Shown: positions 1 through 9,860 of the stretch, piece after piece
How the letters are laid out: every line of letters begins with the position of its first letter
Position numbering within the stretch: position 1 is the first letter of the stretch
DNA from: Propionibacteriaceae bacterium
GTDB lineage: Bacteria > Actinomycetota > Actinomycetes > Propionibacteriales > Propionibacteriaceae
Length of the DNA: 64,000 nucleotides
Assembly (NCBI GenBank): GCA_027492545.1
Contig: JAPUEL010000032.1
Location: 1 to 64,000, forward strand
Reading direction: 5' to 3'
The notes under the pieces: model-generated
Told to the model about the DNA's origin: nothing
Database searches by the model: none
Seen by the model: only the letters and a program-made list of their open reading frames with translations
Program-made: the position numbers and the translations under genes

Positions 1-47
1 TGTCCTACGCGCGATCACCCTCTGGCTTCACGCATAAGGAGACACGC

Positions 48-103
48 CCTAGTGGTCACCTCCCCCCTACCGGCCCGCACCAGCAAGGGCGGTGACCACT
101 AGG
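48..103. repeat. 13-bp perfect inverted repeat upstream of cobF
   Basis: CCTAGTGGTCACC at 48-60 is mirrored exactly by GGTGACCACTAGG at 91-103, with 30 bases between the arms. The right arm runs into TAGGCT (100-105), a plausible -10 element for cobF, so the repeat may be a regulator-binding site or a pair of back-to-back promoters. The 11-mer TGACCACTAGG of the right arm recurs on the minus strand just upstream of the tRNA-Val gene. Confidence 0.6.
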
Positions 104-105
104 CT
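100..105 (+). promoter_or_regulatory. -10 element (TAGGCT) of cobF
   Basis: TAGGCT lies 8 bases before the ATG at 114 and there is no Shine-Dalgarno sequence. This fits a leaderless or near-leaderless transcript, which is common in actinobacteria. No good -35 is visible. Confidence 0.4.
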
Positions 106-113
106 CAGGGCCC

Positions 114-842
114 ATGGGACGCAGGGTGTACGTGATCGGGATCGGCCCTGGTGGCTTCGGGCAGCTCACGCTCGACGCGGTGGAGGCCATGAACCACGTC
201 GACGTGTTCCTCGTGGGTGACCACAGCGACGATCAACCGGAGCTGGTCTGGCTCAGGAGCGAGCTCTTGCGCCGGCACGTCAACCGTCCCCACCGGGTGA
301 TCACCGTGCTCGACCCCAAGCGGGAGCATCCCGGCGACGTGGATGCCGGGCGGCTGGCCACCTACAGCCACATCCTGAGCGGGCTCGCCCCCGACGACGC
401 GGTGGGGTTCCTCGCCTGGGGCGATCCGGGGCTCTACGACTCGATCCTGCGCGTCGTCGACGCTCTCCGGGACAAGCTGGCGCTCACCGTGACGGTGATC
501 CCGGGCGTCAGCGCGCTCCAGGTGCTGGCGGCCGCGCATCAGATCGCCCTGAACGCCGGCTCATCGGTGCACATCACCACCGGCGCCCGGCTGCTGGCGG
601 AGTACCGGCCTGATCTCGGCGACGTCGTGGTGATGAACGACGGCGACCTCGCGTGCAGGGGGCTGGTGGAGGAGTTCCCGGACACCGAGGTCTTCTGGGG
701 CGCCTACCTGGGCACGCCGGATCAGGTCCTCGCGAACGGTCCGCTGCGCACCGTCGCGGGGGAGCTGGCTGACCTGCGACGACGGCTCGTCGACCATCAC
801 GGCTGGATCCTGGACACCTACCTGCTTCGGCCCGCGCCCTGA
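114..842 (+). CDS. cobF: Precorrin-6A synthase (deacetylating), CobF family
   Basis: This 242-residue protein is a tetrapyrrole (corrin/porphyrin) methylase. In the aerobic cobalamin pathway CobF uses S-adenosylmethionine to methylate C-1 of precorrin-5 and release the acetyl group, giving precorrin-6A. The N-terminal glycine-rich loop, the WGDPGLYDS motif near residue 103 and a PGVSA segment near residue 130 support the family, and the length is close to the usual 250. The loop reads GIGPGGFGQLT, where related methylases usually have GD after GxGxG, so the expected aspartate is missing. No other cobalamin gene is in the window, so it stands alone here. Cobalamin methylases resemble each other, so the exact step is less certain than the fold. 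Confidence 0.8.
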   Translation: MGRRVYVIGIGPGGFGQLTLDAVEAMNHVDVFLVGDHSDDQPELVWLRSELLRRHVNRPHRVITVLDPKREHPGDVDAGRLATYSHILSGLAPDDAVGFLAWGDPGLYDSILRVVDALRDKLALTVTVIPGVSALQVLAAAHQIALNAGSSVHITTGARLLAEYRPDLGDVVVMNDGDLACRGLVEEFPDTEVFWGAYLGTPDQVLANGPLRTVAGELADLRRRLVDHHGWILDTYLLRPAP

Positions 843-939
843 CACACGTTAACAACGCGTAACAAAGTCCGGGCCGACGCGACGTGAACCCGAGCCGTTG
901 CTAGGTTGACGCCGTTCGTCGAGATCGGAGGGCCTTGCC

Positions 940-2346
940 ATGGAAGAGCTGACCAAGCTGCTAGAAACGATCGCGGGATTCGTGTGGGGACCGTTCCTGC
1001 TCATCCCGCTGCTCCTGCTCACGGGCCTGTGGCTGACCATCAAGCTGCGCGGCATCCAGTTCCGCACGCTGGGGTCCGCGCTGCGGTTGGCGCTGTGGGA
1101 GCGCAAGGATGCCGACGCCGAGGGTGGAGACATCTCGCAGTTCCAGGCCCTCACCACCGCCCTCGCGGCCACGGTGGGCGTCGGCAACATCGTCGGCGTG
1201 GCCACCGCGATCTCGATCGGCGGTCCGGGCGCGTTGTTCTGGATGTGGGTCACCGGCCTGGTGGGCATGGCGTCGAAGTATTCGGAGGCATTCCTGGCCG
1301 TCCGCTTCCGCACCGTCGATGCCAGGGGCGAGGCCTCTGGCGGGCCGCAGTACTACCTGAAGAAGGCGCTGCCCGGGAAGTGGGGCGTGGCACTGAGCAT
1401 CGTGTTCGCAGTCTTCGCGGTCCTGGCCAGCTTCGGCATCGGCAACATGACGCAGGGCAACGCTGTCGCGGCCAACGCCCACGACGCCTTCGGGATCGAT
1501 CCCCAGATCACCGCGATCCTCATGGCCGTCTTCGTCGGGGTCGTCATCATCGGCGGCATCAAGTCCATCGGCAACGTGACGGCCGCGTTCGTCCCGTTCA
1601 TGATCGTCTTCTACATCCTCGGCGCCCTCTACATCCTGGTCGTCAACATCGCCGACGTCCCGGGCGCGCTGGCGCTGATCTTCGGGCAGGCGTTCACCGG
1701 CACCGGGCTCGCCGGAGGCGCGTTCGGCAGCTTCATGCTCGCGGTGCAGATGGGCGTGGCGCGCGGCATCTTCTCCAACGAGTCCGGCATGGGTTCGGCT
1801 GCCATCGCCGCCGCAGCGGCCCAGACCACCCACCCCGTCCGTCAGGGCCTGGTGTCCATGACGCAGACCTTCATCGACACCCTCGTCGTGGTGTCCTTCA
1901 CCGGACTCGTGCTCGTCACCACAGGCGTCTGGAACGCCGACGCGAGCCCGGCCGTGCTCACCTCGATGGCCTTCAGCCACGGGCTGCCGGGGGACTGGGG
2001 CGGGTACATCGTGTCAGTGGGTGTCATCCTCTTCGCACTGTCCACCATCATCGGATGGTCCTACTACGGTGACCGCTGCGTCGAGAGGCTCTTCGGGGCG
2101 CGCGCCACCATGGTCTACCGGATCGCGTTCACCATCGTCGTCTACATCGGCGCGACCGTGCCGCTGGGCGTGGTGTGGGCATTCGCCGACATCATGAACG
2201 GGCTGATGGCGCTGCCCAACCTCATCGGCCTCCTGCTGTTGTCGGGTCTCATCGCACGGGAGACCAGCCACTACCTGAAGAACGACCCGAAGCTGAGGGC
2301 CGGCCGCAAGGAAGTCGACGCGTTCATGGTGGACCAGCCCTCCTGA
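940..2346 (+). CDS. Sodium:alanine/glycine symporter (AGCS family)
   Basis: This is a 468-residue integral membrane protein with about ten to eleven hydrophobic segments, typical in length for the alanine or glycine:cation symporter family. Members import small neutral amino acids with Na+. Family signatures are visible: LTTALAATVGVGNIVGVATA near residue 70, the conserved GPGALFWMW segment after it, and IFSNESGMGSA near residue 280. The ATG at 940 follows GGAGG at 928-932. A possible -10, TAGGTT, sits at 902-907. The neighbouring PHP gene begins five bases downstream and is probably co-transcribed. The substrate cannot be told from the sequence beyond the family's alanine/glycine preference. 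Confidence 0.9.
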   Translation: MEELTKLLETIAGFVWGPFLLIPLLLLTGLWLTIKLRGIQFRTLGSALRLALWERKDADAEGGDISQFQALTTALAATVGVGNIVGVATAISIGGPGALFWMWVTGLVGMASKYSEAFLAVRFRTVDARGEASGGPQYYLKKALPGKWGVALSIVFAVFAVLASFGIGNMTQGNAVAANAHDAFGIDPQITAILMAVFVGVVIIGGIKSIGNVTAAFVPFMIVFYILGALYILVVNIADVPGALALIFGQAFTGTGLAGGAFGSFMLAVQMGVARGIFSNESGMGSAAIAAAAAQTTHPVRQGLVSMTQTFIDTLVVVSFTGLVLVTTGVWNADASPAVLTSMAFSHGLPGDWGGYIVSVGVILFALSTIIGWSYYGDRCVERLFGARATMVYRIAFTIVVYIGATVPLGVVWAFADIMNGLMALPNLIGLLLLSGLIARETSHYLKNDPKLRAGRKEVDAFMVDQPS

Positions 2347-2351
2347 CGCAC

Positions 2352-3374
2352 GTGCCGCACCTGGACCCCGTCGCCGTGTTGCGCGAGTGCGCGTTCTGGC
2401 TTGAGCGCGCACTCGCCGACACCTACCGGGTCAGGGCATACCGGGATGCGGCCGACATCGCAGAGTCGATCCCGCCCGGCGAGCGTCCGACGACCGAATC
2501 CGGGTGGCGTGAGTTGAGCGGATTCGGCCCGAAGACCTCCTCGATCGCGGCGGCCTGCGCGGCAGGGCTCCTCCCGGATGCGCTGGCCCGGCTGAGGGAG
2601 GCTGGTGCCGCCTCGCTCGATCCTGGTGGCGATGCCCTGCGCGGGCAGCTCCGTGGAGACCTCCACACCCACACCGTGTGGTCCGACGGCGGTTCCCCGC
2701 TGGCCGAGATGGCCGCTGTCGCGGAGGCGCTCGGCCACCACTACATCGCGATCACTGATCACTCTCCACGGCTCAGGGTGGCCAACGGGCTGAGCCGCGA
2801 ACGGCTCCTGGCCCAGTGGGAGGAGATCGCCCGGGTGCAGGAGGAACGGTCGGTCCGCGTGCTGCGCGGCATCGAGGTCGACATCCTCGCCGACGGATCG
2901 CTCGACCAGGCCGACGACATGCTGAGCGGCCTGGATGTCGTCGTCGCCTCGATCCACTCGGACTTGAAGGCGGATCCGGCCACCATGACCGCGAGGATGG
3001 TGGGCGCGATCTCGAATCCGCACACCACTGTGCTGGGCCACTGCACCGGCCGGAAGCGGCGGGGCGACGGCAGCTGGCGTGATCAGTCCAGATTCGATGC
3101 GGACCTCGTGTTCGCGGCGTGCGCGATGTTCGGGGTCGCGGTCGAGATCAACTCCCGGCCGGAGCGGCAGGATCCGCCCCTCGATCTCCTACGGATGGCC
3201 TCAGAGGCCGGGTGCATCTTCAGCATCGACTCCGACGCGCACGCGCCGGGCCAGTTGGACTTCCTCACCTACGGCGCCGCCAGGGCCGTCGAGGCCGGCA
3301 TCGAGCCCGACCGCATCATCACGACCTGGCCCGTGGACCGGCTTCTCGCGCACGCGAGGCGGCATCGCCCGTGA
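2352..3374 (+). CDS. PolX-like helix-hairpin-helix plus PHP-domain hydrolase
   Basis: This 340-residue protein is predicted to be a metal-dependent phosphoesterase. The first ~90 residues resemble the 8-kDa helix-hairpin-helix part of family X polymerases (YRVRAYRDAADIAES, then ELSGFGPKTSSIAAA). The rest is a PHP domain with the metal ligands DLHTHTVWSDG near residue 103, AITDHSPRL, a histidine in VASIHSD, GHCTGR, and SIDSDAH near the end. The nucleotidyltransferase domain of full PolX is absent. The GTG at 2352 is preferred because the symporter gene stops at 2346 and the protein's first structured segment follows at once. No Shine-Dalgarno is obvious, so translational coupling is likely. 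The substrate is unknown; histidinol-phosphatase-type or DNA 3'-end processing activities are known in the superfamily. Confidence 0.75.
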   Translation: MPHLDPVAVLRECAFWLERALADTYRVRAYRDAADIAESIPPGERPTTESGWRELSGFGPKTSSIAAACAAGLLPDALARLREAGAASLDPGGDALRGQLRGDLHTHTVWSDGGSPLAEMAAVAEALGHHYIAITDHSPRLRVANGLSRERLLAQWEEIARVQEERSVRVLRGIEVDILADGSLDQADDMLSGLDVVVASIHSDLKADPATMTARMVGAISNPHTTVLGHCTGRKRRGDGSWRDQSRFDADLVFAACAMFGVAVEINSRPERQDPPLDLLRMASEAGCIFSIDSDAHAPGQLDFLTYGAARAVEAGIEPDRIITTWPVDRLLAHARRHRP

Positions 3375-3520
3375 CATGGCGATGGCCCCGTCGCGGCTGA
3401 TCCCCCCAATCACCTGCCACGACGCGGCCATGTGCTGGTCCCATCCTTGGGCACGACGCTTCCCGCGTCCCCAGTGGGCGGCACTGGATCAGCGCGGGGA
3501 AGCACTGGGATTGCGGCTGA

Positions 3521-6307
3521 TCACTGCGACGTGCGCACCAGCAGCTCACGTAGTTGCACCCTGGAGCCGGCCCCGAGCTTCGCGAGCGCGTTGCGCACGT
3601 GGAACTCCACCGTGCGCACCGAGAGGAACAGGATCTTCGCGATCTCCTTGTTGCTGTGGCCCTCCAGGACCAGGTGGGTGATCTCGCGCTCGCGCGCCGT
3701 CAACCGGCTCAGCAGATCGGGCGGGAGCGCGACAGGTTTGCCGTCGGACGGCTCCGGCTGGGCCGCGGCCATCCCCGCCAGAAGCGACTCCAGCCTTTCG
3801 GACCATGGTCTGGCGCCCACCCTCAGCAGCATGCCCATGGCGAGGTGGAGCTGCGCCGCGCACTCGTCTCGTGTCGCCGCCCCCCGGTTCGTGTCGACGT
3901 GGAAGCGTGCCCAGTCCTCCACGAACACGGCATGGATCAGCTGCAGTCCGCGCGGGCTGTCGTCGCGCGCCCGCTTCTTCAGGGCCGCGTGCGCCTGCGC
4001 GAACGAGACCTCCGCCGCCGCGTGGTCGCGGGTGCCCATCGCCAGCAACGCGCCGATGTGATGCCGCAGATAGCTGAGAGCGTCCGGGTCGACGTCCAGT
4101 GACGACAACTGGTTGCCCGCGACGTTGGCCTCGGCGAGATCGTCCAGCGCCACGAGTGCCCGGACGCGCAGCACCGCCGACTCCGCCCCGGCGAAGGCGC
4201 CCGTGAGCGGGCTGGACCACAACTGGCCGAAGGCGTCCGCCGTCACGCGCGGCTCCCCGTTGACTGTGGCTGCCCACCCACGCGCCCAGAGGACTGCTCC
4301 CATGGCCGAACTGAAGGGGCGGGACGCGGCCAGCGCCGTCACATGATCGAGCATGCGGGCCCCCACCTCGTCGCCGCGACACAACGGGATCAGCCCCGCC
4401 GTCGCCTGTGCCTGCAGCGCCCCGACATCACGCATGTCTTCGAGCGCCAGGGCGAGGCTGGGCTCGATCGCCGCCTGTGCGACGTCCCACTCGCCGCTCT
4501 GGAATGCCATGCGGTGTCTGATGAGGGCGGCGGAGAGTTCGAAGTCCGCATGGACCGCTGGAATGGGCGCCAGCAGATCCAGCTGCGCCTGTGCCCTGCG
4601 ATTGCGCATCGCCGAGTGGTTGAAGGCGGCGGCCACAGAGAGGGCCGCCGCATGGGCTATCCGGGCGGCAGGGTTGGCGGACAGGGACGCCGCGAGGGCG
4701 TCGAGCGCTGCCGACGGCGCCGACGGATCCGAGCCGTGCGGTGCGAGGGCGAGCCACACCTCCAGCAGACCCTCGAGGTTGGTGGCTTCGGAGGCACCCA
4801 GCTCTGTCACGGCAGGATCGGTGTGTCGGGTGCGGAGACGCCGCGTGAGCTCGTCTCGGACGGCGGCCATGGACTGCGGCATGTGGGTGAGGCCGACGGA
4901 CGCCCGGTTGCGTCCGAGGATGACGAGCGCGTGGGCAAGGATCGCGAGGTGCGTGTCGTGGAGATCGATCGGGCGGATCGCTTCGGCGAAGGGCAACGCC
5001 TGAACCCCGGAGCTGACGTCGAGCGCACACTGGAGCAGGGATCGTTCCAGCCCCGGCAGGAGCGCCTTGATCCGGGGCTCCAGGACCTCCAGCAGGGCTG
5101 GGCGGCGTGCCCGGAGGGCGTGCAGGCAGGCCAGAGGGAGGTAGCTCTCATCCATCTCCGACGCCCAGGCCATGAGCCTTGATGCCAACGCGAAGTCCCG
5201 CACCTCGGCGGCAGCGCGCGCGCTCGTCAGCAGGTCGCTGATCAGCACCGGATCCGGGGTCCCGGCGCCGGCCAGCATCCGGTGACGGAGGCGTTCCACG
5301 CCGGTCAGGGCTCCGGCCAGGGCCTGGTGGGTGGCAGCCAGGTCTGCCGGTGAGGCGTGCGCCACCACGGCGGCGGCCACGCTCCGTCGAGCCATGCGGA
5401 GCGCGCCCGAGTCCAGCAGCCCCGTCGAACGCAGTCGGTGCGCGTCAGGGCGGGGATGACCCAGCGTCATCAGGGCGTGGTCGAGCTGGCTCTGACTCAG
5501 TGGACCCCCGAGTGCGATCGCGAGCAGCGACGTGGCGTCGGTATCGGTGAGGCCACGGAGGATCTCTTCCACCTGTGCCGAGTCGTCCAGGTCGTGACGG
5601 CGCTCAAGCTGCGCCAGCGCAGCGTCCAGGGTCGTGCCGCCGCCGCGTCTCATCAACGAGACGAGTTCGGTCACCATGGCGGGAGAGCCCCCGGTGGCAT
5701 CCATCACCTTCTGGGTCTGCCTCGGATGCAGTGGGGCGAAGAGGGTGGTGCGCATCAGCGACTGGACCGCGTCCGAAGTCAGCGGTCCGAGGTGGATGTG
5801 ACGACCGCGCCGGCCGACGGTGACGTGCTGGATGATGCGTTCGGCGAACGATCCGTGGGTGTTCCTGCTGGTGGCCACGAACAGCGCAGGCACGTGGTCG
5901 AGGCGGCGGATGACGTGCCAGAAGGCCTCCTGCGAGGGCTTGTCCAGATGGTGGAGGTCGTCGATCACGAGTGCGAACGGCCCGTCGAGGCGCTCGATGA
6001 GATTGACGATGCCGATGGCGAACGTCGGCACGCCGGCCCTGTCGCGCATCTCCAGGAGCTCCGGTGCCGTCTCCGGGAGCTGCTCGTCGATGAGGCGATC
6101 GATGGCGCCGAAGGCCACCCCCCGTTCCGACTCAAGGAGGAGGTGGGTGTAGGTGGGCAGCTCAGAGGCGATGGTGCCCGCCAGGCGGGACTTGCCGATC
6201 CCGGCGGGACCCGTGATGAAGAGGACCCGTGTGCGGCCGTCGCGGACTGCGTCCAGGAGCGCCGCGATCTGGCGCTGCTCCTCGACCCGGCCCACCAACG
6301 GTTCCAT
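3521..6307 (-). CDS. Large ATPase/LuxR-type transcriptional regulator (LAL-like)
   Basis: This is a 928-residue signal-integrating regulator. An N-terminal STAND/AAA ATPase module has Walker A GPAGIGKSR near residues 33-41 and Walker B-like LVIDDLHHL near 120. A long helical, TPR-like middle follows. A C-terminal LuxR helix-turn-helix carries LTAREREITHLVLEGHSNKE and a VEFHVRNALAKLG recognition segment. Architecture and length fit the MalT/LAL group, which bind ATP and an inducer and activate transcription. The start at 6307 is chosen because GGGGGG lies a few bases upstream; an ATG at 6325 is also possible. It is divergent from aceE with ~210 bases between, so control of aceE, itself, or both is plausible but unproven. 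The inducer is unknown. Confidence 0.8.
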   Translation of the reverse strand: MEPLVGRVEEQRQIAALLDAVRDGRTRVLFITGPAGIGKSRLAGTIASELPTYTHLLLESERGVAFGAIDRLIDEQLPETAPELLEMRDRAGVPTFAIGIVNLIERLDGPFALVIDDLHHLDKPSQEAFWHVIRRLDHVPALFVATSRNTHGSFAERIIQHVTVGRRGRHIHLGPLTSDAVQSLMRTTLFAPLHPRQTQKVMDATGGSPAMVTELVSLMRRGGGTTLDAALAQLERRHDLDDSAQVEEILRGLTDTDATSLLAIALGGPLSQSQLDHALMTLGHPRPDAHRLRSTGLLDSGALRMARRSVAAAVVAHASPADLAATHQALAGALTGVERLRHRMLAGAGTPDPVLISDLLTSARAAAEVRDFALASRLMAWASEMDESYLPLACLHALRARRPALLEVLEPRIKALLPGLERSLLQCALDVSSGVQALPFAEAIRPIDLHDTHLAILAHALVILGRNRASVGLTHMPQSMAAVRDELTRRLRTRHTDPAVTELGASEATNLEGLLEVWLALAPHGSDPSAPSAALDALAASLSANPAARIAHAAALSVAAAFNHSAMRNRRAQAQLDLLAPIPAVHADFELSAALIRHRMAFQSGEWDVAQAAIEPSLALALEDMRDVGALQAQATAGLIPLCRGDEVGARMLDHVTALAASRPFSSAMGAVLWARGWAATVNGEPRVTADAFGQLWSSPLTGAFAGAESAVLRVRALVALDDLAEANVAGNQLSSLDVDPDALSYLRHHIGALLAMGTRDHAAAEVSFAQAHAALKKRARDDSPRGLQLIHAVFVEDWARFHVDTNRGAATRDECAAQLHLAMGMLLRVGARPWSERLESLLAGMAAAQPEPSDGKPVALPPDLLSRLTAREREITHLVLEGHSNKEIAKILFLSVRTVEFHVRNALAKLGAGSRVQLRELLVRTSQ

Positions 6308-6334
6308 GGCGCCCCCCGAATCCATTCTCAACCG

Positions 6335-6376
6335 GTCCACTGCCACGATTCTGGCAGGCGGACCCCGCCAGTGGAC
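6335..6376. promoter_or_regulatory. Inverted repeat upstream of the LAL regulator
   Basis: GTCCACTGCC at 6335-6344 faces GCCAGTGGAC at 6367-6376, matching at 9 of 10 positions, with arm centres about three helical turns apart. The site is 28 bases upstream of the regulator's start, so an autoregulatory operator is possible. Inner segments can also pair (GGCGG/CCGCC), so an RNA structure is an alternative. Confidence 0.4.
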
Positions 6377-6518
6377 AAACCCTGGCAATGTCGGGGTGAC
6401 GGACGCGGTCGAGGGTTGAGCGGGCCCGACCATTGCGGCTCTCATCGCGCTAGGGTTGGGCATCCGGCATGGGACCCACTGGTGCGTGCCGTTCGATCTT
6501 TCTTCGAGAGGAACTTTC

Positions 6519-9278
<2,760 letters not shown>

Positions 9279-9309
9279 CAGTCGCCTTCGTCGTGTCGTC
9301 GAAGGGAAT

Positions 9310-9339
9310 GGGCGGTTCAGGTGAGAGCCTGGGCCGCCC
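9310..9339 (+). terminator. Hairpin after aceE, likely terminator
   Basis: GGGCGGTTCAGG at 9310-9321 pairs with CCTGGGCCGCCC at 9328-9339 across a six-base loop, with two G-U pairs in a 12-pair stem. No T-run follows, as is frequent for actinobacterial terminators. It sits between aceE and the DUF3052 gene and could instead attenuate read-through. Confidence 0.55.
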
Positions 9340-9419
9340 AAACCCGTCCAGTGGGGGCCTGGTCTCAGCTATTGCGGGGGTGTGATGCGAGAAGGCGGGC
9401 CATCTGGCAGGCTTGGCAC

Positions 9420-9860
9420 GTGGAGAACGCAGAAGGCAAGGGCCTCGCATCGAGCAACGAAGGAGTGACCGGGGCGGACCTCCTGGGACTTGAATCCGGG
9501 TTGGTGGTGCAGGAACTCGGATGGGATGAGGATGTCGACGCGGTTCTGCGTGACGACATCATGGACATCATCGACGGGGAGATGATCGACGAGCCCATCG
9601 AAGCTGTGGACGTCGTCATCCTCTGGTGGCGTGAGGAAGACGGCGATGTGGTCGACGGACTCGTCGACGCGCTGACAGACCTCACCGACTCCGGCTACAT
9701 CTGGCTGCTCACCCCGAAGGTCGGCAGGCCAGGCTTCATCGGCCCGAGCTCGGTGGCCGAGGGGGTCACCATCGCCGGACTCTCGCTGACGAAGACGGCG
9801 AACGTGGGCGCGGATTGGCAGGCGACGAAGGTCGTCCGTCCCAAGGGCGCCCGCAAGTGA
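9420..9860 (+). CDS. DUF3052 family protein
   Basis: This is a soluble ~146-residue protein of a conserved actinobacterial family often found next to aceE, as here. Recognisable segments are VVQELGWDEDVD near residue 30, VVILWWREEDGD in the middle and SGYIWLLTPKVGRPG before the C-terminus. Its biochemical function is not established. The GTG at 9420 is chosen from where family similarity begins; a GTG at 9321 would lie in the terminator hairpin and add an unconserved stretch. Its stop overlaps the PFK start (GTGA), so the two are probably translated together. Confidence 0.8.
   Translation: MENAEGKGLASSNEGVTGADLLGLESGLVVQELGWDEDVDAVLRDDIMDIIDGEMIDEPIEAVDVVILWWREEDGDVVDGLVDALTDLTDSGYIWLLTPKVGRPGFIGPSSVAEGVTIAGLSLTKTANVGADWQATKVVRPKGARK

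Noticed and set aside
3375-3520. Possible terminator or small gene between the PHP and LAL genes
   Set aside because: Only a six-pair stem (CCAGTG/CACTGG near 3471-3487) and a repeated GCGGCTGATC were seen. The signal is too weak to report as a feature.
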